Positions 8,563-19,166 of a DNA stretch of 64,000 nt are shown here, in pieces. Under the pieces are notes generated by a model that was not told the DNA's origin, made no database searches, and saw nothing but the letters and a program-made list of their open reading frames with translations. Source of the stretch: Pseudomonas triticicola (GTDB lineage: Bacteria > Pseudomonadota > Gammaproteobacteria > Pseudomonadales > Pseudomonadaceae). Every line of letters begins with the position of its first letter. The first letter of the stretch is position 1. The translations under genes and the position numbers were made by a program. The DNA lies in the NCBI RefSeq assembly GCF_019145375.1, contig NZ_JAHSTX010000001.1:967001-1031000 (forward strand), written 5' to 3'.

Positions 8563-8596
8563 AAGCCCCCCACCAATCACTCGGTGGAGGGCTTTT
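8563..8596 (-). terminator. terminator of ilvE
   Basis: A 12-bp stem (AAGCCCCCCACC with GGTGGAGGGCTT, one mismatch) with an 8-nt loop lies 20 bp past the ilvE stop. It is followed by a broken T-rich tract on the minus strand and TTTT on the plus strand, so it could act in both directions. Confidence 0.65.
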
Positions 8597-8616
8597 GAGC
8601 ATCAGCAGTCGTCAGA

Positions 8617-9636
8617 TCAAACCTTGACGATCCAGCCCGCCGGCGCTTCGATGTCGCCGGTCTGCACGCCAGTCAGCTCTTTGTAGAGCTGCTGGGTTAC
8701 CGGGCCTACCTCGGTTTCGCTGTGGAACACATGCAGGTGATCGTTGTAGCTGATGCCGCCAATCGGCGTGATCACCGCAGCGGTACCGCAGGCACCGGCT
8801 TCCTTGAAGTCCGACAGCTTGTCGATCAGCACGTCGCCTTCAACCACTTCCAGGCCCAGACGCGATTTCGCCAGTTCGATCAGCGACAGGCGGGTGATGC
8901 CTGGCAGGACCGACGGCGAGTTCGGGGTGACGAACTTGTTGTCGTGGGTGATCCCGAAGAAGTTGGCCGAACCGACTTCTTCGATCTTGGTGTGGGTCAT
9001 CGGATCGAGGTAGATCGCGTCGGCGAAGTTGGCTTTCTTGGCTTTCGAGCCCGGCATCAGGCTGGCGGCGTAGTTGCCACCGACCTTGGCCGCACCGGTG
9101 CCTTGCGGGGCCGCGCGGTCGTAGCTGGAGATCTGGAAGTTGTGCGGGGTCAGGCCGCCCTTGAAGTAGGCGCCGACCGGGATGCAGAAGATCGAAAAGA
9201 TGAACTCGGGCGCGGTGCGCACGCCGATGTTGTCACCGACGCCGATCACGAACGGGCGCAGGTACAGCGCGCCGCCGGTGCCGTACGGCGGGATGAAACG
9301 CTCGTTGGCGCGCACCACGGCTTTGCAGGCTTCGATGAACTGCTCGGTGTCGACCGTCGGCATCAGCAGACGCGCACAGCTGCGTTGCATGCGCAGGGCG
9401 TTCTGGTCCGGGCGGAACAGGTTGATCGAGCCGTCCTTGCAGCGATAGGCCTTCATGCCTTCGAAGCACTGCTGACCGTAGTGAAGGGCAGTGGAGCCTT
9501 CGCTGATGTGCAGGACGTTATCTTCGGTCAGGGTGCCTTTGTCCCACTCGCCATCGCGAAAGTACGACAGATAGCGCTTGTCGGTCTTGATGTAGTCAAA
9601 ACCCAGCTTGTCCCAATTGATGCTTTCGTTACCCAT
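8617..9636 (-). CDS. ilvE: branched-chain amino acid aminotransferase
   Basis: A 339-residue fold-type IV PLP aminotransferase that interconverts leucine, isoleucine and valine with their 2-oxo acids. Family signatures are YFRDGEWDKG, EGMKAYRCKDGSINLFRPDQN, GAAKVGGNYAASLMPG (region of the PLP lysine) and GTAAVITPIGGI. ATG 9636 (MGNESINWDKLGF) matches the usual start of Pseudomonas IlvE; the frame extends to 9756 without a start as good. It lies beside the bkd operon, which consumes the 2-oxo acids this enzyme makes. Confidence 0.95.
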   Translation of the reverse strand: MGNESINWDKLGFDYIKTDKRYLSYFRDGEWDKGTLTEDNVLHISEGSTALHYGQQCFEGMKAYRCKDGSINLFRPDQNALRMQRSCARLLMPTVDTEQFIEACKAVVRANERFIPPYGTGGALYLRPFVIGVGDNIGVRTAPEFIFSIFCIPVGAYFKGGLTPHNFQISSYDRAAPQGTGAAKVGGNYAASLMPGSKAKKANFADAIYLDPMTHTKIEEVGSANFFGITHDNKFVTPNSPSVLPGITRLSLIELAKSRLGLEVVEGDVLIDKLSDFKEAGACGTAAVITPIGGISYNDHLHVFHSETEVGPVTQQLYKELTGVQTGDIEAPAGWIVKV

Positions 9637-9781
9637 GACACCCTCTATCACTGAACAACCGCCGAAACGGTTCAAGGCTTCTGACGTTTTTTTGGATGGG
9701 CACAACAATACTTCATTCTTGAGCGGTTTCGCAGCCCGGACTATCGGATGGCACACAGATAAATCGTGTTGCCCTCAGGAA

Positions 9782-9850
9782 TTCGCGAGCAGGCTCGCTC
9801 CCACAGGGGAATGCATTCCAAATGTGGGAGCGAGCCTGCTCGCGAAGGGG
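9782..9850. repeat. REPIN (class-A REPs, tail-to-tail)
   Basis: Two class-A REPs in inverted order, ending 2 bp before the lpdV stop codon. It forms the 3' flank of the bkd transcript and may stabilise or end it. Confidence 0.9.
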
Positions 9851-9851
9851 C

Positions 9852-11225
9852 CTACAGATGCAGCGCATTCCCCAGCGCCCGCAATGCCGCTTCCTGCACC
9901 GCTTCGCCCAAGGTCGGGTGCGCATGAATGGTGCCGCCGATGTCTTCCAGTCTCGCGCCCATTTCCAGGCTCTGCGCAAAAGCCGTCGACAGTTCGGAAA
10001 CCCCAACGCCCACCGCTTGCCAACCGACAATCACATGATTATCCCGACGAGCAACCACGCGGACGAAGCCGCTTTTCGATTCCAGGGTCATTGCGCGGCC
10101 GTTGGCGGCGAACGGGAAGCTTGCAACGATGCAGTCCATCCCGGCAGCCTTGGCCTCGTCCGGAGTTTTGCCGACCACCACCAGTTCCGGGTCGGTAAAG
10201 CACACCGCGGCGATGGCGGTCGGGTTGAATTCGCGGCGCTTGCCGCTGATCAGCTCGGCAACCATTTCGCCCTGAGCCATGGCGCGGTGGGCCAGCATCG
10301 GTTCGCCGCTCACGTCGCCAATGGCGTAGACGTTGCGCATGCTGGTCTGGCAACCGCTGTCGATCCTGATCGCCGAACCGTTCATGTCCAGATTCAACGC
10401 TTCGAGATTGAAGCCCTGCGTATTGGGTTTGCGTCCGACCGCGACCAGTACCTGATCGGTTTCCAGATTGAGGGTTTCGCCTTCGGGATCGCGCACCTGC
10501 AACTTGCCGTCGAAACCCAGCACGCTGTGCTTGAGGTACAGCTTCACACCCAGTTGCTTGAGCGCCTCATGCACTGGTTGCGTCAGTTCTGCGTCATAGG
10601 CCGGCAGGATGCGGTCCTGCGCCTCGACCACACTGACCTCTGCGCCGAGCTTGCGATAGGCGATGCCCAGCTCCAGACCGATGTAACCACCGCCGACCAC
10701 CACCAGCCGTTTCGGCACAGACGTCGGCGCCAGCGCTTCGGTGGAGGAGATGATTGGCCCGCCAATCGGCAGGATCGGCAGGTTGACGCTGGTCGAACCG
10801 GTGGCCAGCACCAGATGTTCGCACTGGATACGCGTATCGCCGACTTCCACGGTTTTGCCGTCGATGATTTTCGCCCAGCCGTTGATGACCTGAACCTTGT
10901 TTTTCTTCAACAGCGCGGCGACGCCAGTGGTCAGGCGATCAACGATGCCATCCTTCCACTCGACGCTTTTGCTGATATCCAGGGTCGGCGCGGAAACGCT
11001 GATGCCGAGCGCCGAATGCTGGCTGTGATGCTGCGTCTGATGAAACTGCTCAGCCACATGAATCAGCGCTTTCGACGGAATGCAGCCGATATTCAGGCAG
11101 GTGCCGCCCAACGATTGGCCTTCGACCAGGATGGTCGGGATGCCCAGTTGCCCAGCGCGGATCGCCGTGACGTAACCGCCGGGGCCGCCGCCGATGATCA
11201 GCAAAGTGGTGTTCAAAGTCTGCAT
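9852..11225 (-). CDS. lpdV: dihydrolipoyl dehydrogenase (E3) of the branched-chain 2-oxoacid dehydrogenase
   Basis: A 457-residue FAD enzyme that reoxidises the lipoyl arm of BkdB with NAD+. It shows the FAD fingerprint [17 protein letters not shown], the redox-active disulfide [13 protein letters not shown], the NAD fingerprint [13 protein letters not shown], the second FAD motif VYAIGDVSG and the C-terminal catalytic [11 protein letters not shown] 11225 gives the usual [13 protein letters not shown] start. It is the last gene of the bkd operon, 4 bp behind bkdB. Confidence 0.95.
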   Translation of the reverse strand: MQTLNTTLLIIGGGPGGYVTAIRAGQLGIPTILVEGQSLGGTCLNIGCIPSKALIHVAEQFHQTQHHSQHSALGISVSAPTLDISKSVEWKDGIVDRLTTGVAALLKKNKVQVINGWAKIIDGKTVEVGDTRIQCEHLVLATGSTSVNLPILPIGGPIISSTEALAPTSVPKRLVVVGGGYIGLELGIAYRKLGAEVSVVEAQDRILPAYDAELTQPVHEALKQLGVKLYLKHSVLGFDGKLQVRDPEGETLNLETDQVLVAVGRKPNTQGFNLEALNLDMNGSAIRIDSGCQTSMRNVYAIGDVSGEPMLAHRAMAQGEMVAELISGKRREFNPTAIAAVCFTDPELVVVGKTPDEAKAAGMDCIVASFPFAANGRAMTLESKSGFVRVVARRDNHVIVGWQAVGVGVSELSTAFAQSLEMGARLEDIGGTIHAHPTLGEAVQEAALRALGNALHL

Positions 11226-11229
11226 TCCA

Positions 11230-12504
11230 TTACTCCACAAACAAGGTCGCGGGTTGTTCGAGCAAGCCACGGATGGCCTGGATGAAAAGCGCCGCGTCCA
11301 TGCCGTCGACCACGCGGTGATCGAAGGAGCTGGAGAGGTTCATCATCTTGCGGATCACTACCTGGCCTTTGACCACCATTGGCCGCTCGACGATTTTGTT
11401 CACGCCGACAATGGCCACTTCCGGCAGGTTCAGCACCGGCGTGCTGACAATGCCGCCCAGCGCACCGAGGCTGGTCAGAGTAATGGTCGAACCGGACAGC
11501 TCATCGCGGCTGGCCTTGCCATTGCGCGCGGCGTTGGCCAAACGTGAAATTTCCGCGGCGCTGTCCCACAGGCTGCGCGCCTCTGCATGACGCACCACAG
11601 GCACCATCAGGCCGACATCGCTTTGCGTGGCGACGCCGACATGTACCGCGCCGAGGCGAGTGATGACTTGCGCTTCGTCATCGTAACGGGCGTTCATTTG
11701 CGGGAAGTCGCGCAGGGCCACAACCAGCGCGCGAACGAGGAACGGCAACAAGGTCAACTTGCCACGGCTGGCGCCATGTTTTTCATTCAGATGCGCACGC
11801 AGTTCTTCGATCGCGGTGACGTCGATTTCTTCGACATAACTGAAGTGCGCGGCACGCTGCGTGGCGTCCTGCATGCGCTGGGCGATCTTGCGGCGCATGC
11901 CGATCACTTGAATCTGTTCTTCGTCGTGGCGCTGGGCATAAGCGGCAGCGGCCGGCGCCGAAGCGTTCGACTGACCTTGCGCCAGATAGGCCTCAAGATC
12001 CTCATGCAACACGCGACCGGCCGGGCCGGTGCCGCGCACCAGACGCAATTGAATACCCAGATCCAGCGCGTGTTTGCGCACGGCCGGCGAGGCAAGCGGG
12101 CGTTCATCCGCTTCGCGAGCAACCATCGGACCCTGGCAAACGGTCGCCGGACGTGGTGCGGCGGCTGCGGCGGGTTTGCTTTCGACAGCGGCTTCAACTT
12201 TCGGCGCAACCGGTGCTTCTTTGACAGCCGCGGGTGCGGCGGACTCTTTAAGGTTGCCAGCCCCTTCGACTTCGATGCTGATCAGCACACTGCCGACCGC
12301 CATCACTTCACCCGGCTGACCACCAAGGGCAATCACCTTGCCATGCACCGGCGACGGAATATCGACCATCGCCTTGTCGGTCATCACATCCGCCAGCACC
12401 TGGTCTTCAACCACCAGATCGCCAACCTTGACGTGCCACTGCGACAGTTCTACTTCTGCGATGCCTTCGCCGATGTCCGGCATCTTGATAACGTGCGTGC
12501 CCAT
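11230..12504 (-). CDS. bkdB: lipoamide acyltransferase (E2) of the branched-chain 2-oxoacid dehydrogenase
   Basis: A 424-residue E2 core protein. It has an N-terminal lipoyl domain (residues 1-80, lipoyl lysine in [13 protein letters not shown]), an Ala/Pro-rich linker, a peripheral-subunit-binding domain ([20 protein letters not shown]) and a C-terminal catalytic domain with [11 protein letters not shown] and the active-site [15 protein letters not shown]. It transfers branched acyl groups to CoA. It abuts bkdA2 (the two are adjacent without a gap) and precedes lpdV. Confidence 0.95.
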   Translation of the reverse strand: MGTHVIKMPDIGEGIAEVELSQWHVKVGDLVVEDQVLADVMTDKAMVDIPSPVHGKVIALGGQPGEVMAVGSVLISIEVEGAGNLKESAAPAAVKEAPVAPKVEAAVESKPAAAAAPRPATVCQGPMVAREADERPLASPAVRKHALDLGIQLRLVRGTGPAGRVLHEDLEAYLAQGQSNASAPAAAAYAQRHDEEQIQVIGMRRKIAQRMQDATQRAAHFSYVEEIDVTAIEELRAHLNEKHGASRGKLTLLPFLVRALVVALRDFPQMNARYDDEAQVITRLGAVHVGVATQSDVGLMVPVVRHAEARSLWDSAAEISRLANAARNGKASRDELSGSTITLTSLGALGGIVSTPVLNLPEVAIVGVNKIVERPMVVKGQVVIRKMMNLSSSFDHRVVDGMDAALFIQAIRGLLEQPATLFVE

Positions 12505-13563
12505 TCAGACCTCCATGACCCGTTTCAACGCCGCGCCCACGCGGGACGGCCCTGGGAAATACGCCCACTCCTGCGCGTGCGGGTAGGGAGTGTCCCAACC
12601 GGTGACGCGCTCGATCGGCGCTTCCAGGTGATGGAAGCAATGCTCTTGCACCAGCGATACCAGCTCGGCGCCGAAACCGCAGGTGCGGGTAGCTTCGTGA
12701 ACCACCACGCAGCGGCCGGTTTTCTTCACCGACTTGACGATGGTTTCCAGGTCCAGCGGCCACAGGCTGCGCAGGTCGATGACTTCGGCATCGACGCCGG
12801 ATTCTTCGGCAGCGACTTGCGAGACGTATACGGTGGTGCCGTAGGTCAGCACGGTCACGTCCTTGCCCGGGCGAGTAATCGCGGCAACGTCCAGCGGCAC
12901 GGTGTAGTAACCGTCCGGCACTTGGGCTTGCGGGTGTTTCGACCACGGGGTTACCGGGCGGTCGTGATGGCCATCGAACGGGCCGTTGTACAGGCGTTTC
13001 GGCTCGAGGAAGATCACCGGGTCATCGTTTTCGATGGAGGCGATCAGCAAACCTTTGGCGTCGTACGGGTTGGACGGCATCACCGTACGCAGACCGCAGA
13101 CCTGAGTGAACATCGCCTCGATGCTCTGGCTGTGGGTCTGGCCGCCGTAGATGCCACCGCCGCATGGCATGCGCAGAGTCATCGGTGCGGTGAACTCGCC
13201 GGCCGAGCGATAACGCAGACGCGCTGCTTCGGAAATGATCTGGTCGGAGGCGGGGTAGACGTAGTCGGCGAACTGGATTTCGGCGACCGGGCGCAAACCG
13301 TAGGCGCCCATGCCGACGGCGACACCGACGATGCCGCTTTCCGAGATCGGCGCGTCGAACACTCGCGAGGTGCCGTACTTGGTCTGCAGGCCTTCGGTGC
13401 AGCGAAACACGCCGCCGAAGTAGCCGACGTCCTGACCGAACACGACGACGTTGTCATCGCGCTCAAGCATCACATCCATGGCCGAGCGCAGGGCCTGGAT
13501 CATGGTCATGGTGGTCGTGGTCATGGCGGTTTCCAACTGAATATTGTTGTTGTGATCGTTCAT
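12505..13563 (-). CDS. bkdA2: 2-oxoisovalerate dehydrogenase E1 beta subunit
   Basis: The 352-residue beta subunit of the thiamine-diphosphate E1. Characteristic segments are NVVVFGQDVGYFGGVFRCT, FDAPISESGIVGVAVGMGA, IQFADYVYPASDQI and CVVVHEATRTCGFGAEL. ATG 13563 has TGGGGA upstream and lies 1 bp after the bkdA1 stop; an alternative ATG at 13524 would give a protein closer to the 339-residue P. putida subunit. With BkdA1 it decarboxylates the 2-oxo acids of valine, leucine and isoleucine. Confidence 0.95.
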   Translation of the reverse strand: MNDHNNNIQLETAMTTTTMTMIQALRSAMDVMLERDDNVVVFGQDVGYFGGVFRCTEGLQTKYGTSRVFDAPISESGIVGVAVGMGAYGLRPVAEIQFADYVYPASDQIISEAARLRYRSAGEFTAPMTLRMPCGGGIYGGQTHSQSIEAMFTQVCGLRTVMPSNPYDAKGLLIASIENDDPVIFLEPKRLYNGPFDGHHDRPVTPWSKHPQAQVPDGYYTVPLDVAAITRPGKDVTVLTYGTTVYVSQVAAEESGVDAEVIDLRSLWPLDLETIVKSVKKTGRCVVVHEATRTCGFGAELVSLVQEHCFHHLEAPIERVTGWDTPYPHAQEWAYFPGPSRVGAALKRVMEV

Positions 13564-13564
13564 G

Positions 13565-14985
<1,421 letters not shown>

Positions 14986-15474
14986 ATGCGCAAACTGGAC
15001 CGTACCGACATCGGCATTCTCAACAGCCTTCAGGAGAACGCGCGCATCACCAACGCCGACCTCGCCCGTTCGGTGAACCTGTCGCCGACGCCATGCTTCA
15101 ACCGGGTCAAGGCAATGGAAGAATTGGGCCTGATTCGCGAGCAGGTCACGCTGCTGGATGCCGATCTGCTGGGGCTGCACGTGAACGTGTTCATTCACGT
15201 CAGTCTGGAAAAGCAGGTAGAGGAGGCGTTGCAGCACTTCGAGGAGGCGATTTCTGATCGGCCGGAGGTGATGGAGTGCTATCTGATGGCCGGCGATCCG
15301 GATTATCTGATCCGTGTGCTGGTGCCAAGCATTCAGTCGCTGGAACGCTTCATGATGGATTTTCTGACCAAGGTGCCGGGGGTGGCGAACATTCGCTCCA
15401 GCTTTGCGCTGAAGCAGGTGCGCTACAAGACCGCGTTGCCATTGCCGGCGAATGGCCTGACCCTGGGCGCATGA
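14986..15474 (+). CDS. bkdR: Lrp/AsnC-family activator of the bkd operon
   Basis: A 162-residue Lrp-type regulator. It has an N-terminal helix-turn-helix ([43 protein letters not shown]) and a C-terminal RAM effector-binding domain with [20 protein letters not shown]. It lies divergently beside bkdA1, the known arrangement for BkdR, which senses branched-chain amino acids. The class-B repeat directly after its stop probably ends transcription of this gene and of the convergent hydrolase gene. Confidence 0.93.
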   Translation: MRKLDRTDIGILNSLQENARITNADLARSVNLSPTPCFNRVKAMEELGLIREQVTLLDADLLGLHVNVFIHVSLEKQVEEALQHFEEAISDRPEVMECYLMAGDPDYLIRVLVPSIQSLERFMMDFLTKVPGVANIRSSFALKQVRYKTALPLPANGLTLGA

Positions 15475-15477
15475 AGA

Positions 15478-15560
15478 TCAAAAGATCGCAGCCTTCGGCA
15501 GCTCCTACAGTTGCACCGCATTCCAAATGTAGGAGCTGCCGAAGGCTGCGATCTTTTGAC
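15478..15560. repeat. class-B inverted repeat at convergent gene ends
   Basis: A near-perfect long inverted repeat: GATCAAAAGATCGCAGCCTT continuing CGGCAGCTCCTAC, a short loop, then its complement. It fills the gap between the convergent bkdR and persulfide-dioxygenase genes. Each outer end carries the complement of a T-rich run, so it could act as a bidirectional terminator. Confidence 0.85.
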
Positions 15561-15561
15561 G

Positions 15562-16425
15562 TTAAAGTTTGTTGAGCGGAATCTTCAGGTAAACCACGCC
15601 ATTCCCCTCAGGCGCCGGCAGATTCCCCGCCCGCACGTTCACCTGAATCGCCGGCAGCAGCAACGTCGGCATGCCTAACCCAGCGTCACGTGTCGTGCGC
15701 ATCTCGACGAACGCCGCTTCATCGATCCCGTCATGCACATGAATATTGCTTTTGCGCTGTTCGCCGACAGTGGTCTGACACTGTGAGGCGCGGCCCTCGG
15801 GCGGGTAATCGTGGCAGACGTAAAGCTTCACGCTGGCCGGAAACGCCAACAGCTTCTGGATCGACTTGAACAAATGCTGCGCATTGCCGCCGGGGAAATC
15901 ACAGCGCGCGGTGCCAACGTCCGGCATGAACAGCGTGTCACCCACCAGGATCTGCTCGCCGTCGATCAGGTAGGCCATGTCCGCTGGCGTATGGCCGGGG
16001 ACGTGCAGGGCGGTAGCCTTGAGGTTGCCGATCATGAACGACTCGTTCGGCGCGAACAGATGATCGAACTGCGAGCCATCGACGCAAAATTCCGGCTCCA
16101 GATTGAACAGCGCCTTGAACACATTCTGCACTTTGCTGATCGATTCACCGATGGCGATCTTGCCGCCCAGTTCCCGACGCAGGTACGGCGCGGCGGACAG
16201 GTGATCGGCGTGGGCGTGGGTTTCCAGCAGCCATTGCACTTGCAGCCGGTGCGCACGCACGAAAGCGATGATCTTGTCCGCCTGCGCCGTGCCGGTGCGC
16301 CCGGCGGCGCCATCATAGTCGAGCACCGGGTCGACGATCGCGCACTGGCCGCCGTCGGCTTCAAAGACCACGTAGCTGTAGGTCGAGGAGGCGGGGTCGA
16401 GGAACGCTTCAATCTGGGCGGACAT
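15562..16425 (-). CDS. MBL-fold hydrolase, persulfide dioxygenase-like
   Basis: A 287-residue metallo-beta-lactamase-fold protein. The metal motif is ETHAHADHLSA, followed by LHVPGHTPADMAYLIDGEQI, GDTLFMPDVGTARCDFPGG and YVCHDYPPEGR, the signature order of ETHE1/Blh-type persulfide dioxygenases. These use mononuclear iron to oxidise glutathione persulfide to sulfite. The gene diverges from an ArsR regulator of the SqrR/BigR type, and an SQR-like gene and a TauE exporter follow, which supports a sulfide-detoxification role. A glyoxalase II activity is the main alternative. Confidence 0.85.
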   Translation of the reverse strand: MSAQIEAFLDPASSTYSYVVFEADGGQCAIVDPVLDYDGAAGRTGTAQADKIIAFVRAHRLQVQWLLETHAHADHLSAAPYLRRELGGKIAIGESISKVQNVFKALFNLEPEFCVDGSQFDHLFAPNESFMIGNLKATALHVPGHTPADMAYLIDGEQILVGDTLFMPDVGTARCDFPGGNAQHLFKSIQKLLAFPASVKLYVCHDYPPEGRASQCQTTVGEQRKSNIHVHDGIDEAAFVEMRTTRDAGLGMPTLLLPAIQVNVRAGNLPAPEGNGVVYLKIPLNKL

Positions 16426-16464
16426 GGCAGAAACCTGTGCTGAGGAATTTCGGGTTGCAACAGT

Positions 16465-16480
16465 TTATGTAAAAACATAA
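16465..16480. promoter_or_regulatory. candidate ArsR/SqrR-type operator
   Basis: TTATGTAAAAACATAA is a perfect inverted repeat (6-bp arms, 4-bp centre) in the 92-bp gap between the divergent hydrolase and regulator genes. ArsR-family repressors of the BigR group bind AT-rich palindromes of this type. It lies 39 bp from the hydrolase start and 37 bp from the regulator start, so it could control both. Confidence 0.65.
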
Positions 16481-16517
16481 TGTTCGCAGCTTAAGTGACC
16501 TTCAAGGCCTCGTGCAA

Positions 16518-16859
16518 ATGCAATCCAGTCTGACCGAATGTGAAGTCGCCCAACTGCGCGCCTCGGCGTCCAAAGCCTGCGCCTTGCTCAAAGCCCTGGC
16601 CAATGAGGATCGTCTGTTGATTCTCTGTCAACTGACCCAGGGCGAACGCAACGTCGGCGAGCTGGAAAAAATGACCGGCGTACGCCAGCCGACGCTGTCC
16701 CAGCAACTGGGCATCTTGCGCGATGAAGGCCTGGTCGCGACTCGCCGTGAAGGCAAATACATTTTCTATGGCCTGGCCAGTCACGAAGTGATCCAGGTGA
16801 TGAAAACCCTCTCGGGGCTGTATTGCGGGGCGGTACTCAAGAGCTGGGAACAGCCATAA
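16518..16859 (+). CDS. ArsR-family persulfide-sensing repressor (SqrR/BigR type)
   Basis: A 113-residue winged-helix regulator with the ArsR recognition region VGELEKMTGVRQPTLSQQLGILRDEGLV. Two cysteines, Cys37 (LLILCQLTQG) and Cys103 (LSGLYCGAV), are 66 residues apart. This is the same spacing as the redox pair in SqrR and BigR, which form a polysulfide bridge and release DNA. ATG 16518 is preferred; a GTG two codons upstream (16512) is possible. It diverges from the persulfide-dioxygenase gene. Confidence 0.85.
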   Translation: MQSSLTECEVAQLRASASKACALLKALANEDRLLILCQLTQGERNVGELEKMTGVRQPTLSQQLGILRDEGLVATRREGKYIFYGLASHEVIQVMKTLSGLYCGAVLKSWEQP

Positions 16860-16882
16860 ATGCCAGCCCTCACAAACACCTC

Positions 16883-16972
16883 CTGTGGGAGCGAGCCTGC
16901 TCGCGAAGGCGGCGTGTCAGCCGACGAATAGTTGACTGAGCCACCGCTTTCGCGAGCAGGCTCGCTCCCACA
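16883..16972. repeat. REPIN (class-A REP pair)
   Basis: Head-to-head class-A REPs separated by about 45 bp. It lies between the ArsR regulator and the SQR-like gene and so interrupts what would otherwise be one transcript. Confidence 0.9.
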
Positions 16973-17025
16973 TTAGTTGTTGTGGTGAGCCAAAAAATCC
17001 TTGCGTGCAGCAAAAGGAACAAGCA

Positions 17026-18270
17026 ATGAACGATCAACACTGGGGCCCATCCATCAGTGCGGACATCGTGGTCATCGGCGGTGGCACGGCCGGCATCGGT
17101 TTTGTCGCCAGCCTGCTCAAGCGTGACCCGCAGCTCAAAGTCACCGTGATCGAACCGAGTTCACAGCACTACTATCAACCGGCGTGGACGCTGGTCGGCG
17201 GTGGCGCGTTTGATGTGAAAGACACCGTCAGGCCGATGAGCCAAGTCATGCCACGGCAGGCGACGTGGATTCAGGCCAGTGTCAGCGCCATCGACCCGCA
17301 AAGCCGCCAACTCACCCTCGACGACCAGCGCACCGTCAGCTATCAGAACCTGATCGTCTGCCCCGGCCTGCGCCTGGCCTGGGAGAAAATCGAAGGTTTG
17401 CAGGAAAGCCTCGGCCAGCACGGCGTCACCTCCAACTACAGCTATCAGCACGCCCAGTACACCTGGGATCAAGTGCAGAAACTGCGCGACGGCCGGGCGC
17501 TGTTCACCCAACCAGCGATGCCGATCAAATGTGCCGGCGCGCCGCAGAAGGCCCTGTATCTGTCTTGCGATTACTGGCGCAAATCGGCTGTGCTGAAAGA
17601 CATCAAGGTTGAATTCAATCTCGCTGGCGCTGCGCTGTTTGGCGTGCCGACCTTCGTTCCGCCGTTGATGAAGTACATCGAACAGTACGACGCGCAACTG
17701 GCGTTCAACTCGAATCTGGTCAAGGTCGACGGCCCGGCGAAAACCGCGTGGTTTGCCGTCAAGGACGCCGACGGCAACGTCAGCCGCGTGGCAAAAACCT
17801 TCGATCTGCTGCACGTCGTGCCGCCACAAGTCGCGCCGGATTTCATCGCCCAGAGTCCGCTGGCCGATGCCGGCGGTTGGTGCGAGGTCGATCCGCAGAG
17901 CCTGCAGCATCCGCGTTATCCCGAGGTGTTCGCACTGGGCGATGTCTGCGGTACCAGCAACGCGAAAACGGCGGCGGCGGTGCGCAAGCAGGTTGTCGTC
18001 GTTGCGCAGAACCTGCTGGCCGCGCGCAAACAACAGCCGCTGCCGCTCAAGTACGACGGCTACGGCTCGTGCCCGCTGACGGTGGAGAAGGGCAAGGTGA
18101 TCCTCGCCGAGTTCGGTTATGGCGGCAAACTGCTGCCAACTTTCCCGCTGGACCCGACCGTGGCCCGCCGTTCGGCATGGTGGCTGAAAGCGACGCTGCT
18201 GCCGTGGTTCTACTGGCACGGCATGCTCAAGGGTCGCGAGTGGCTGACGCGTCTGTCCAGGATCGACTGA
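17026..18270 (+). CDS. sulfide:quinone oxidoreductase-like FAD protein
   Basis: A 414-residue pyridine-nucleotide-disulfide oxidoreductase-fold flavoprotein. Motifs are the FAD site DIVVIGGGTAGIGFVASLLK, YYQPAWTLVGGG (typical of SQR), a central cysteine in PIKCAGAPQKALYLSCDYW and the second FAD motif VFALGDVCGTSNAKTAAAV. The hydrophobic C terminus (WWLKATLLPWFYWHGM) suits membrane attachment and quinone reduction. It would oxidise H2S to persulfide, the substrate of the upstream hydrolase. ATG 17026 follows AAAAGGAACAAGCA; the frame opens earlier at 17005. Confidence 0.88.
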   Translation: MNDQHWGPSISADIVVIGGGTAGIGFVASLLKRDPQLKVTVIEPSSQHYYQPAWTLVGGGAFDVKDTVRPMSQVMPRQATWIQASVSAIDPQSRQLTLDDQRTVSYQNLIVCPGLRLAWEKIEGLQESLGQHGVTSNYSYQHAQYTWDQVQKLRDGRALFTQPAMPIKCAGAPQKALYLSCDYWRKSAVLKDIKVEFNLAGAALFGVPTFVPPLMKYIEQYDAQLAFNSNLVKVDGPAKTAWFAVKDADGNVSRVAKTFDLLHVVPPQVAPDFIAQSPLADAGGWCEVDPQSLQHPRYPEVFALGDVCGTSNAKTAAAVRKQVVVVAQNLLAARKQQPLPLKYDGYGSCPLTVEKGKVILAEFGYGGKLLPTFPLDPTVARRSAWWLKATLLPWFYWHGMLKGREWLTRLSRID

Positions 18271-18280
18271 GAAAACCCCT

Positions 18281-19081
18281 ATGTTGCTGGCAAGTCTGTT
18301 TGGCGTGGTGATGGGTTTGGTCCTCGGCCTGACCGGTGCGGGCGGCGGGATTCTCGCGGTGCCGGCGCTGGTGCTCGGGCTCCGCTGGACGATGACGCAA
18401 GCGGCGCCGGTGGCCTTGTTTGCGGTCGGCAGCGCGGCGGCGGTCGGGGCGATCGATGGTTTGCGCCATGGCCTGGTGCGTTACCGCGCGGCGCTGTTGA
18501 TTGCCGCGTTGGGCGCGGTGTTTTCGCCGCTGGGGATCTACTTCGCACATCAGTTGCCGGAAAAGATTCTGATGATCCTGTTCAGCCTGCTGATGGTCCT
18601 GGTCGCCTGGCGAATGTTCAGAAAGGAGCGTCAGCAAGCGGGGCCGAGCGATCACGGCCATGCCAGTTGGGGCCAGAAAAACTGCATGCTCAACGAGCAG
18701 ACCGGGCGCTTCGACTGGACCGCCAAATGCACCGCTACCCTGGCTGCACTGGGGGCGGTTACTGGCGTGGTTTCGGGTTTACTTGGCGTCGGCGGCGGCT
18801 TTCTGATCGTGCCGGCGTTCAAGCAACTGACCGATGTGCAGATGCGCGGCATCGTTGCGACGTCGTTGATGGTGATCAGTCTGATTTCCGCGATCGGCGT
18901 GATCGGCTCGTTTCATGCGGGGGTGCGTATCGACAGCCAGGGCGCGGCGTTCATCGTTGCCAGCATTGTCGGCATGATCATCGGTCGCAGGCTTTGTGCG
19001 CGAGTTCCGGCGCGGGCGTTGCAGGTGGGGTTTGCCAGTGTCTGTCTGGTGGTCGCGGGGTACATGTTGGTGCGGGCGTGA
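18281..19081 (+). CDS. TauE/SafE-family sulfite exporter-like permease
   Basis: A 266-residue protein with about eight membrane helices in two repeated halves, each with the TauE signature: GLVLGLTGAGGGILAVPALVLG and GVVSGLLGVGGGFLIVPAF. It starts 10 bp after the SQR-like gene and is certainly in the same transcript. Export of sulfite or another oxidised sulfur anion produced by SQR plus persulfide dioxygenase is the natural reading. Confidence 0.88.
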   Translation: MLLASLFGVVMGLVLGLTGAGGGILAVPALVLGLRWTMTQAAPVALFAVGSAAAVGAIDGLRHGLVRYRAALLIAALGAVFSPLGIYFAHQLPEKILMILFSLLMVLVAWRMFRKERQQAGPSDHGHASWGQKNCMLNEQTGRFDWTAKCTATLAALGAVTGVVSGLLGVGGGFLIVPAFKQLTDVQMRGIVATSLMVISLISAIGVIGSFHAGVRIDSQGAAFIVASIVGMIIGRRLCARVPARALQVGFASVCLVVAGYMLVRA

Positions 19082-19160
19082 AGATCAACAGATCGCAGCC
19101 TCGTTGCACTCGACAGCTCCTACAGGGGAATGCGATTCCTGCAGGAGCTGCGATCTTCTC
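19081..19160. repeat. class-B inverted repeat, diverged
   Basis: A degenerate copy of the class-B repeat (AAGATCAACAGATCGCAGCC with inverted GGAGCTGCGATCTTCTC). It fills the gap between the convergent TauE and TRAP permease genes. Confidence 0.7.
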
Positions 19161-19166
19161 AGCGGG

